NCBI GenBank assembly: GCA_016182785.1
Contig: JACPFU010000003.1
Span: 186,001-250,000, forward strand
DNA length: 64,000 nt
Origin: Lysobacterales bacterium
GTDB lineage: Bacteria; Pseudomonadota; Gammaproteobacteria; Xanthomonadales; Ahniellaceae
Direction of reading: 5' to 3'
Shown here: piece by piece, positions 1 through 7,610 of the stretch
Layout: every line of letters begins with the position of its first letter
Numbering within the stretch: the stretch's first letter is position 1
Notes under the pieces: model-generated
Database searches by the model: none
What the model was told of the DNA's origin: nothing
What the model saw: only the letters and a program-made list of their open reading frames with translations
Translations under genes and position numbers: made by a program

Positions 1-210
1 CGGCACCGGCGAGCACCGAGGACATCGCGCGTCGACGCGTGGTGGATGTTTCGGCGAGCAGGACAGCGGTCAAGGCATTGCTCTCGGATCCCTCGGTCGC
101 CCGAGACTAAACCCTTCGCCGGCGGCTTTCCATGCGGCACGGGCACCGGAAGCGACGGTCTGACACGGATCGTTGCAAGGAATGGTCACCGCGCTGCAGC
201 CAATGCCGAG
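1..210. other. Non-coding or unresolved left edge
   Basis: I see no supportable gene here. The reading frames that cross it are short or antisense, start without a ribosome-binding site and match no family I recognise. The stretch lies upstream of the transporter operon, whose regulatory sites begin at about 211. The tail of a gene to the left of the window cannot be excluded for the first ~100 bases. Confidence 0.4.
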
Positions 211-249
211 TGTTCGCTGTCGGAACCACGGACTGTCCGCGAACGGACA
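211..249. promoter_or_regulatory. Tandem palindromes, likely enhancer sites of the NtrC-type regulator
   Basis: Bases 234-249 form a perfect 16-bp palindrome, TGTCCG-CGAA-CGGACA. A degenerate copy, TGTTCG-CTGT-CGGAAC, lies at 211-226, 23 bp away centre to centre, which is about two helical turns. Both are about 75-115 bp upstream of a consensus sigma54 promoter, the usual place for an upstream activating sequence. The only NtrC-family regulator in the window is encoded at the far end of the same gene block, so it is the natural candidate to bind here. The binding itself is inference. Confidence 0.7.
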
Positions 250-319
250 CGTGGACAACACATCTTCGTGGCTCGGCGTCTTCCATCAATTGCATCAACG
301 ACTTGCAGCAACGGCGCAT

Positions 320-334
320 TGGCACGGCGATTGC
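320..334 (+). promoter_or_regulatory. Sigma54 (RpoN) -24/-12 promoter
   Basis: TGGCAC-N5-TTGC at 320-334 matches the sigma54 consensus, with GG (321-322) and GC (333-334) ten bases apart. Counting from the -12 C puts transcription start at about 346, and the adaptor ATG is at 347. The message would therefore be leaderless or nearly so, unless a second promoter lies further upstream. Tandem palindromes upstream and a sigma54-activator gene downstream in the same block support the call. Confidence 0.8.
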
Positions 335-346
335 GCCCAAGGGGCC

Positions 347-1600
347 ATGGACATCTCCCGCCCCGACCTGAAACAGAAGAAGCGCCGCCGCCAGTTTGTG
401 TACGTGGGCGCCGGAATCCTCACGCTGATCGCGATCGCCTTCGGGCTTTATGCGATCGAACCGGCGGCGCCGAAGGTGGCGCGGGCGCAGGTGTGGATCG
501 ACGCGGTGAAGCGCGGCGAGATGAAGCGCGAGGTGCGCGGGCCGGGCACGCTGGTGCCGAAGGATGTGCGCTGGATCGCCGCGGAAACGACGGCGCGCGT
601 CGATCGCTTCCTGGTCAAGCCCGGTGCGCTGGTGAGCGCCGACACCGTGATCATGGAGCTGTCCAACCCCGAGGTGATGGACCAGCTGCTCGCGGCACGT
701 TCGGAAGTGACCGCGGCCGAGGCCGACCACGCGGCGCTGCGCATGAATCTGGAATCGCAGGCGCTGGACCAGCGCGCGAACATGGCCGGCATCGAGGCTG
801 ACTATGAATCGGCGCGACTGCAGGCCGAGGCCGAGGCTGACCTGAACCAGAAGGGCATCATCTCCGACATCAACTTCCGCCGCTCCGAGCTGACCGCAGA
901 ACGCCTCAAGGTGCGCCTCGACATCGAGCAGGAGCGCATCGCCAAGTTCAAGGACACCATGTCGGCGCAGCTCGCCGCCGGGCGTGCACGCATCGAGCAG
1001 CTGCGCAACACGCTGGCGCTGCGCGAGCGCCAGGCCGACTCGCTCAAGCTCAAGGCCGGCATCGACGGCGTGCTGCAGCAGGTTCCGGTCGAGGTCGGCC
1101 AGCAGGTTGCGCCCGGTACCAACCTGGCGCGCGTGGCGCGGCCGGACGTGTTGATCGCGGAGCTGCGCATTCCCGAGACCCAGGCCAAGGACGTGCTGGT
1201 CGGCCAGAAGGTCGCGGTCGACACCCGCAACGGCATCGTCGAGGGCCTGGTCGCGCGCATCGATCCGGCGGTGTTGAACGGCACCGTGCAGGTCGACGTC
1301 GATCTGGTCGGCGCGCTGCCCGCCGGAGCGCGCCCGGACCTGTCGATCGACGGCACCATCGAGATCGAACGCCTCGCCGACGTGCTCTACGTCGGCCGCC
1401 CCGCCTACGGCCAGCCGCAGTCCGACACCACGCTGTTCCGGGTCGATGCCAAGAGCGGCATCGCGACGCGGGTGCCGGTGAAGCTCGGACGCGCCTCGGT
1501 CACCGTGATCGAGGTCAGCCGCGGGCTCGCCGAAGGCGACCAGGTGGTGCTGTCCGACACGGAGCAATGGGACAAGTACGACCGGTTGAAATTGCAATGA
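347..1600 (+). CDS. HlyD/MacA-like periplasmic adaptor (membrane fusion protein)
   Basis: This is a 417-residue adaptor subunit that should bridge an inner-membrane ABC transporter to an outer-membrane channel. It starts with a short basic tail (KQKKRRR) and one membrane anchor at about 17-37. A lipoyl/barrel half follows, then a long Ala/Glu/Arg-rich coiled-coil hairpin at about 110-230, the second lipoyl half and a C-terminal beta domain. The ATG at 347 was preferred over upstream in-frame starts because the basic tail and anchor then sit at the N-terminus, as is usual in the family. The reading frame upstream of 347 looks non-coding. The sigma54 promoter ends 12 bases before this ATG. The gene is first of a block with two ABC ATPases and five permeases, which makes it the adaptor of that transporter. 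The substrate is unknown. Confidence 0.88.
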   Translation: MDISRPDLKQKKRRRQFVYVGAGILTLIAIAFGLYAIEPAAPKVARAQVWIDAVKRGEMKREVRGPGTLVPKDVRWIAAETTARVDRFLVKPGALVSADTVIMELSNPEVMDQLLAARSEVTAAEADHAALRMNLESQALDQRANMAGIEADYESARLQAEAEADLNQKGIISDINFRRSELTAERLKVRLDIEQERIAKFKDTMSAQLAAGRARIEQLRNTLALRERQADSLKLKAGIDGVLQQVPVEVGQQVAPGTNLARVARPDVLIAELRIPETQAKDVLVGQKVAVDTRNGIVEGLVARIDPAVLNGTVQVDVDLVGALPAGARPDLSIDGTIEIERLADVLYVGRPAYGQPQSDTTLFRVDAKSGIATRVPVKLGRASVTVIEVSRGLAEGDQVVLSDTEQWDKYDRLKLQ

Positions 1601-1657
1601 CGCGAACATGCTTTTCCCCTCTCCCTGCCGAACCACCACACGACACGAGCCAACGCC

Positions 1658-2425
1658 ATGACCGCAGCCACTTCCTCCCTGATCCAGCTCCGCGACATCC
1701 AGAAGGTGTTCTTCACCGACGAGGTCGAGACGCATGCGCTGGCCGGCGTGCACTTCGACCTGGCGCGCGGCGAGTACGTCTCGATCTCCGGGCCATCGGG
1801 CTGCGGCAAATCGACGCTGCTGTCGATCCTCGGCCTGCTCGATACGCCGACCGGCGGCAGCTACACGCTGAACGGCACCTCGGTGGAATCGATCAATGCC
1901 AACGAGCGCGCGCGCATCCGCAACCGCGAGATCGGCTTCATCTTCCAGGCCTTCAACCTGATCGGCGATCTGAGCGTGTTCGAGAACGTCGAGCTGCCGC
2001 TGACCTACCGCGACGGCATGGGCAAGGCCGAGCGCCGCGAGCGCGTGCAGGAAGCACTCGAGCGCGTCGGCATGGCGCATCGGCTCAAGCATTTCCCGGC
2101 GCAGCTTTCGGGCGGCCAGCAGCAGCGTGTTGCGGTGGCGCGTGCGCTGGTCGGCAAGCCGTCGATCCTGCTCGCCGACGAACCGACCGGAAACCTCGAC
2201 TCGAAGAACGGCGAAGCGGTGATGGAACTGCTCGACGAACTGCACAAGGGCGGCGCGACCATCTGCATGGTCACGCACGACCCGCGCTACGCGGAGTTCG
2301 CGAGCCGCAAGATCTTCATGTTCGACGGCCGCGTCGTCGACGAGGAAACCCTGCATCGCCTGCGCAAGGAAGAGGATGCACGCCTGTTCAAGCGCGTCGC
2401 ACCCGTGTCCGGCCAGGCCGCCTGA
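1658..2425 (+). CDS. ABC transporter ATP-binding protein (MacB/LolD type)
   Basis: This 255-residue nucleotide-binding subunit powers the neighbouring FtsX-type permeases. All ATPase motifs are intact: Walker A GPSGCGKST (45-53), Q-loop FIFQ near residue 97, signature LSGGQ (150-154), Walker B ILLADE (170-175), D-loop NLD (179-181) and switch histidine in VTHD (H207). Sequence and length fit the MacB/LolD class of exporter ATPases. The ATG at 1658 begins just before the conserved N-terminal strand. It lies 57 bp after the adaptor stop and 5 bp before the next small gene, so co-transcription is very likely. It appears fully catalytic, unlike the second ATPase of the block at 14898. Confidence 0.93.
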   Translation: MTAATSSLIQLRDIQKVFFTDEVETHALAGVHFDLARGEYVSISGPSGCGKSTLLSILGLLDTPTGGSYTLNGTSVESINANERARIRNREIGFIFQAFNLIGDLSVFENVELPLTYRDGMGKAERRERVQEALERVGMAHRLKHFPAQLSGGQQQRVAVARALVGKPSILLADEPTGNLDSKNGEAVMELLDELHKGGATICMVTHDPRYAEFASRKIFMFDGRVVDEETLHRLRKEEDARLFKRVAPVSGQAA

Positions 2426-2430
2426 GGAGC

Positions 2431-2622
2431 ATGACCATGAACGCGAATTGCCCATCGAACGATCGCAACCTTCGCCCGCACGATGGCGAGGTCTGCCGGC
2501 TGGTGACCGAACTGGTGCGCGCGCTGCCGTCGATCGCGCTCGGCACGGATCGACCGGCGCATGACGCGCGCTCGCGCGCGGCCGAGTTCGCCGCTGCGCT
2601 GGCAGCGCGCCGCACGCACTGA
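2431..2622 (+). CDS. Small 63-residue protein of the transporter operon, unknown function
   Basis: The frame opens at an ATG preceded by GAGGAG and is packed exactly between the ATPase stop (5 bp before) and the first permease start (9 bp after). The spacing and ribosome-binding site suggest it is translated. The protein is hydrophilic, with no signal peptide or membrane segment. It has two cysteines in its first third and an Ala/Arg-rich C-terminus. I recognise no family. It could be a small accessory or regulatory subunit, or only a chance frame in GC-rich DNA, so the call is moderate. Confidence 0.5.
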   Translation: MTMNANCPSNDRNLRPHDGEVCRLVTELVRALPSIALGTDRPAHDARSRAAEFAAALAARRTH

Positions 2623-2631
2623 GGAACGACC

Positions 2632-5079
2632 ATGAGCGCATTCCTGCACGACCTGCGCCTGGCGCTGCGCCAGTTCCGCCACCGCCCCGGATTGTGGGCT
2701 GCGGTGGTGCTGACGCTCGCGCTCGGCATCGGTGCCAACGCCGCGGTGTTCCACGTGTTCGAGCGGCTGCTGCTGGCGCCGCTGCCCTACGCCAACGACG
2801 AGCGCCTGGTGCTGGTCTACAACACCTATCCGAAGAATGACCTCGAGTACGCCGGCACCTCGGTGCCGGACTACCTCGATCGCAAGACCCAGGCACCGTC
2901 GCTCGAAGACCTCGGCCTGTTCTTCACCCGTGGCATGACCTTGCTCGGCGGCGACGAGCCGCGGCGGGTGCAGATCACCCGCGCAACGCCTTCGTTCTTC
3001 ACCACGCTCGGGGTCAAGCCGGCGCTCGGCGCGGTGTTCGGCGAGGCCGAGGCCGGCGGCAGTGGCGAGTCGGTGGTGGTGATCACGCACGGCCTGTGGC
3101 AAAGCGCGTTCGGCGGCAGCCGCGACGTGCTCGGGCGCGAGCTCAAGCTCGACGGCGGCAGCTGGCGCGTGATCGGCGTGCTGCCGCCCGGGTTCGCGGT
3201 GCCGCTGGAAGAATCCGACGCGATCGTGCCGGCGGTGTTCACCCCGGAGCAGGCCTCCGACGCATCGCGCGGCAATGAATTCTCGGCCTCGGTCGGGCGC
3301 CTGCGCGCCGGCGCGCAGATCAGCCAGCTCAATGCCGAGCTCGATGCGATCGTCAAGCGCAACGCCGACCGCCTGCCCGAGGACTACCGCACCTTCTTCG
3401 ATGCCAGCGGGTTTACCGGCCGCGCCAAGCCGCTGCGCCAGGCGATCGTCGGCGATGTCGCCGGCACCCTGCGCATGCTGCAGGCGGCGACCTTGCTGGT
3501 GCTGCTGATCGCCTGCGCCAACGTCGCCAACCTGCTGCTCGCGCAGCACATCGCGCGCACCCGGGAATACGCGGTGCGCAGCGCCATCGGCGCGCGCTCC
3601 GGGGATCTGATGCGCCAGGCGCTGGCGGAGGCGGTGCTGGCGGCGCTGGTCGGTGCCGCGGTCGGCCTGCTGGTTGCGCACGCGGTGCTGGCGGTGATGT
3701 CCGCGCTGGCCGGCAACGCGCTGCTGCTGCGCGATATCGACCCGGTGCTGCCGTGGGCCACGCAGGCGCTGACCGTGGCCGCCGCGCTGGTGTTGGTGCC
3801 GCTGATCGCGGCGCTGCCGATCGTGTTTGCCGGTCGCACCGCGCCGGCGCTGCGCTTGCGCGATGCCGGTCGCAGCGGCAGCGGCGGCGTCGCCGCCGGT
3901 CGTGCGCGCAGCGGCCTGGTGGTGGTGCAGCTGGCGCTGTCCTCGGCGCTGCTGGTCGCCGCCGGTTTGCTGATGCGCAGCTACCTGCGGGTGACCGCGG
4001 AATCGCCGGGGTTCTCCGCGCACGGCGTGCTGACCGCGTTCGTCGAGCTGCCCGAGAGCCGCTATCCCGATCCGGTCGCGCAGCGCGCGTTCTTCGACCG
4101 CGCCCGCGCCGCCGCCGCTGCCATTCCCGGCGTCGAGCGCAGCGGCTGGATCACCGGCCTGCCGTTCACGCCGTTCGGGTTCGGTGCCTCCTACGCCGTG
4201 CGCGGCCTGGAACTGGCGCCCGGGGTGTTGCCGCACGCGCAGATCCGTCTCGCCGACGGCGACTACTTCAAGGCGATGGATATCCCGGTGCTGCGCGGGC
4301 GCGTATTCGGCGAGGCCGATCGCAATGGCGAGCCGGTGGTGGTGATCGACGAACTGCTGGCGAAGAAGTACTTCGCCGACCGCGATCCCATCGGTGGCTA
4401 TCTCGCACGCGGCGATGGCCAGGCCGAAGACACGGTGTGGATGCGCGTGATCGGCGTGGTCGGCACCGTGCGCGGGCAATCGCTCGCGGAGACGCCGAAC
4501 AAGGAGACGATCTACGCGCCGGTCGGCAGTTTCCCGATCGGGATGTCGACGCTGGTACTGCGCAGCAGCATCGACCCGGACACGATGGCGGCGACGCTGC
4601 GTCGCACGCTGCGCGATCTCGATCCGCAGCTGGCGCTGTACGACGTGCAGACGCTGGACGCGCGCATCGACGCCTCGCTCGGCCTGCGCCGCGCTCCGTT
4701 GGCACTGGTCGGTGCGTTCGCGACCACGGCGCTGCTGCTCGCGGTGGTCGGCCTGTACGGCGTGCTTGCGTTCGTGGTCGGCAGCCGCAGCAGCGAGATC
4801 GGCCTGCGCATGGCGATCGGCGCGCGCGGCGGCGACGTCGTGCGCATGGTGGTCGGGCAGGGCGTGCGCCTGGTCGGCGCCGGTCTGGTGCTCGGGTTGC
4901 TGCTGGCCGCGGCTGGCGGCGGCGTGCTGTCGACGCAGCTATTCGGCGTCGGCGTGCTCGATCCGCTGACCTTCCTTGCGGTGGCGGCGGTGCTGCTGCT
5001 GGCGGCGCTGGTCGCCTGCATCGCGCCGGCGCGCCGCGCCGCTGCAGTCGATCCGATCGACGCCCTGCGCAGCGAGTGA
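2632..5079 (+). CDS. Duplicated MacB/FtsX-type ABC permease 1
   Basis: This 815-residue inner-membrane permease has two MacB-like periplasmic domains, each tied to FtsX membrane helices. Helices are visible at about 21-43, around 285-310, 330-355, 375-400 and 425-445, and in a final bundle from about 690 to 805. The FtsX signature near residue 310 (TREYAVRSAIGAR) recurs as SEIGLRMAIGAR near residue 725. The C-terminus (PARRAAAVDPIDALRSE) is typical of MacB/FtsX permeases. The double architecture is about twice the length of a standard MacB membrane half and resembles the 'ADOP' duplicated permeases known from Acidobacteria. A GAGGAAC ribosome-binding site precedes the ATG. It is the first of five tandem paralogues. 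Confidence 0.9.
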   Translation: MSAFLHDLRLALRQFRHRPGLWAAVVLTLALGIGANAAVFHVFERLLLAPLPYANDERLVLVYNTYPKNDLEYAGTSVPDYLDRKTQAPSLEDLGLFFTRGMTLLGGDEPRRVQITRATPSFFTTLGVKPALGAVFGEAEAGGSGESVVVITHGLWQSAFGGSRDVLGRELKLDGGSWRVIGVLPPGFAVPLEESDAIVPAVFTPEQASDASRGNEFSASVGRLRAGAQISQLNAELDAIVKRNADRLPEDYRTFFDASGFTGRAKPLRQAIVGDVAGTLRMLQAATLLVLLIACANVANLLLAQHIARTREYAVRSAIGARSGDLMRQALAEAVLAALVGAAVGLLVAHAVLAVMSALAGNALLLRDIDPVLPWATQALTVAAALVLVPLIAALPIVFAGRTAPALRLRDAGRSGSGGVAAGRARSGLVVVQLALSSALLVAAGLLMRSYLRVTAESPGFSAHGVLTAFVELPESRYPDPVAQRAFFDRARAAAAAIPGVERSGWITGLPFTPFGFGASYAVRGLELAPGVLPHAQIRLADGDYFKAMDIPVLRGRVFGEADRNGEPVVVIDELLAKKYFADRDPIGGYLARGDGQAEDTVWMRVIGVVGTVRGQSLAETPNKETIYAPVGSFPIGMSTLVLRSSIDPDTMAATLRRTLRDLDPQLALYDVQTLDARIDASLGLRRAPLALVGAFATTALLLAVVGLYGVLAFVVGSRSSEIGLRMAIGARGGDVVRMVVGQGVRLVGAGLVLGLLLAAAGGGVLSTQLFGVGVLDPLTFLAVAAVLLLAALVACIAPARRAAAVDPIDALRSE

Positions 5080-5092
5080 ACGCCACCGGAGC

Positions 5093-7609
5093 ATGACCAT
5101 GATTGCAAGCGCCCTCAGCTCGCTTCGCCAGGCCTGGCGTGCCGTCTGGACCCGGCCGCTGCCGAGCCTGCTGGTGATCGTCACGCTGGCGATCGGCATC
5201 GGCGCAACCAGCGCGATGTACGCGCTGTTCGCGCAGCTGGTGTTGCGGCCGCTGCCGGTAGCCGCGCCCGAGCGGCTGCTGAACCTGGTCGACCATGGCG
5301 AACGCGAGGGCCAGGTCAATGCCAACATCGGCGGCGGTCGCGAGAGCGTGTTCAGCTATCCGCTGTACCTGGACCTGGCGGCGGCGACCGACGCGGTCGA
5401 GGGCATCGCCGCGCACCGCAGCGCCGAGGCCAGCCTGGCCTGGCGCGGCGCGACGCGCAGCGGTCGTGCGATGGCGGTGTCCGGTAATTACTTCGCGCTG
5501 CTCGGACTCCAGCCCGCGCTCGGGCGGCTGCTCGCGCCGCAGGACGACCGCGTGCCGAACCAGGCCGATGCGGTGGTGCTCGCGCATGACTACTGGCGCG
5601 ACGCTTTCGGCGGCCGCAGCGACGTGCTCGGCCAGACGCTGTCGGTGAACGGGCGCGCGCTGGCGATCGTCGGTGTCGCGCCGGCGGGGTTCTTTGGCAC
5701 CACGATCGGCGTGCGGCCGATGGTCTACGTGCCGATCACGATGCCCGATCCGGCGCAGGCCGGTGCATCGCCGAGCCCGTTCGAGCGTCGCGACGTGCAT
5801 TGGCTGTACCTGTTCGCGCGGCTCGCGCCCGGGCGCGATGCGGACGCCGCCGGCGCGCTGCTCGGCGCGCACTACCAGGCGCTGATCGAACAACGCGAGT
5901 GGCCCGCAGCGCGCGACCAGAGCCCCGAGGCGCGCGAGCGCTTCTTCGCCAAGCGCCTGCTGCTCATGCCCGGTGCGCGCGGCCAGAGCCGCGTGCCGGA
6001 ACGCGCCGGGTTGCCGGCGACGCTGCTGTTCGTGCTCACCGTGATCGTGCTCGCCACCGCCTGCGCCAACATCGCCAACCTGCTGCTGGCGCAGGGCTCG
6101 GCGCGGCTCGGCGAGATGGCGCTGCGCGCTTCGCTCGGTGCCTCCGCGGCGCGTCTGTTGCGACAGATGCTGGCCGAGGCGTCGCTGCTCGCGCTGCTCG
6201 GCGCGCTCGCGGCATTGCCGGTGGCGATGCTCACCCTGCAAGGCGTGGCCGCGATCTTGCCGGAACAAGCCGTGGCCGGGGTCGAGGTCGGCCTGTCGCC
6301 CTCGATGATCGCGTTCGCGCTGGCCGCGGGGGCGGTGACGGCGCTGGTGTTCGGGTTGTTTCCGGCCTGGCAGCTGTCGCGCACCACGCCGCAACAAGCC
6401 TTGCGCGCGCAGTCGGCGCAGACGCTCGGCGGGCGCGGCGGCGGGCGCCTGCGGCTGGTGCTCGCGACCACGCAGATCGCGGTGTCGCTGGCGCTGCTGG
6501 TGCTGGCCGGCCTGTTCGCGGCAAGCCTGTGGCATGCCGAACGCATCGACACCGGCCTGCCGGTCGAACGCCTGACCGTGTTCACGCTCGCGCCCGAGCG
6601 CAGCGGCTACGACGCCGCGCGCGCCGAGCAGTTGTACCGGCGCGTCAGCGACGACCTCGCGGCGCTGCCCGGAGTGCGCGCCGTCAGCACCGCCGAGGTC
6701 GGCCTGTTCTCCGGCTCGAACATGCAGTCGAACGTGGCCGTGCAAGGCTATGCCGGCGATCCGCGATCGAGTTTTGCCTGGGTCAACGTCGGCGGACCCG
6801 GGTTCGTGCAGGCGCTCGGCCTGACGTTGATCGCCGGTCGCGACTTCAGCATTGCCGACGCGCCCGACGCCACGCCGGTCGTGATCGTGAACCGCCGCTT
6901 CGCCGAGCGCTTCGGGCTCGGCAGCGAGGCCGTCGGCAAGCGCATGAGCCAGGGCCAGGGCGGGCCGCTGGACCTGCACATCGTCGGCGTCGTCGCCGAT
7001 GTCGGCTACAGCGACCTCAAGGACGAAGTGCCGCCGCAGTTCTGGCTGGCACGACCGCAGGCCGGCGGCGGCCGGCAGACCTTCTACGTGCACGCAAGCC
7101 TGCCCGCCGAACTGGTGATGGCGGCGGTGCGCGCGCGCGTCGCCGCGATCGATGCGAACCTGCCGATCGACGCGCTGCAGCCGTTCGCGGCACAGCTCGC
7201 CGACAACCTCGCCAACGACCGCATGGTCGGCACCCTCTCTGCCGCGTTCGCGTTGGTCGCGACCTTGCTTGCGGCCACCGGCTTGTTTGGCGTGCTCTCG
7301 TACTCGGTGGCACAGCGGCAGCGCGAGATCGCGCTGCGGCTCGCGCTGGGTGCGGCACCGGCGCGACTGTCGCGCATGGTGTTCGGCCAGGTGCTGCGCA
7401 TGACCGCGGTCGGCGGCGGCATCGGCCTTGGCCTCGCGCTCGCGCTCGGTCGCGGTGCGGAATCGCTGTTGTTTGGCATCGGCGGTCGCGATCCGGCGAT
7501 CTATGCGGCGGCAGCGACGGTGCTGATCGCGACCGTGTTCGTCGCCGCCTGGTGGCCGGCGCGCCGCGCCGCGCGCACCGAACCGATGCAAGTGCTGCGA
7601 GGAGAGTGA
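5093..7609 (+). CDS. Duplicated MacB/FtsX-type ABC permease 2
   Basis: This 838-residue paralogue of the preceding permease starts 13 bp after it. The ATG at 5093 (with a second ATG at 5099) follows CCGGAGC. The open frame upstream overlaps permease 1 and is not the real N-terminus. The first helix lies at about 22-45. The first FtsX core has ANIANLLLAQGSARLGEMALRA-type sequence near residue 330, the second has REIALRLALGAAPAR near residue 745, and the C-terminus is PARRAARTEPMQVLRGE. The region between the first core and the second anchor is slightly longer than in its siblings. It is expected to export a substrate or transmit force with the operon ATPases; the substrate is unknown. Confidence 0.9.
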   Translation: MTMIASALSSLRQAWRAVWTRPLPSLLVIVTLAIGIGATSAMYALFAQLVLRPLPVAAPERLLNLVDHGEREGQVNANIGGGRESVFSYPLYLDLAAATDAVEGIAAHRSAEASLAWRGATRSGRAMAVSGNYFALLGLQPALGRLLAPQDDRVPNQADAVVLAHDYWRDAFGGRSDVLGQTLSVNGRALAIVGVAPAGFFGTTIGVRPMVYVPITMPDPAQAGASPSPFERRDVHWLYLFARLAPGRDADAAGALLGAHYQALIEQREWPAARDQSPEARERFFAKRLLLMPGARGQSRVPERAGLPATLLFVLTVIVLATACANIANLLLAQGSARLGEMALRASLGASAARLLRQMLAEASLLALLGALAALPVAMLTLQGVAAILPEQAVAGVEVGLSPSMIAFALAAGAVTALVFGLFPAWQLSRTTPQQALRAQSAQTLGGRGGGRLRLVLATTQIAVSLALLVLAGLFAASLWHAERIDTGLPVERLTVFTLAPERSGYDAARAEQLYRRVSDDLAALPGVRAVSTAEVGLFSGSNMQSNVAVQGYAGDPRSSFAWVNVGGPGFVQALGLTLIAGRDFSIADAPDATPVVIVNRRFAERFGLGSEAVGKRMSQGQGGPLDLHIVGVVADVGYSDLKDEVPPQFWLARPQAGGGRQTFYVHASLPAELVMAAVRARVAAIDANLPIDALQPFAAQLADNLANDRMVGTLSAAFALVATLLAATGLFGVLSYSVAQRQREIALRLALGAAPARLSRMVFGQVLRMTAVGGGIGLGLALALGRGAESLLFGIGGRDPAIYAAAATVLIATVFVAAWWPARRAARTEPMQVLRGE

Positions 7610-7610
7610 G

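Noticed and set aside
107-2896. 929-residue open frame on the minus strand opposite the adaptor and ATPase
   Set aside because: It is antisense to well-supported genes, with low-complexity Arg/Ala/His composition typical of shadow frames in GC-rich DNA.
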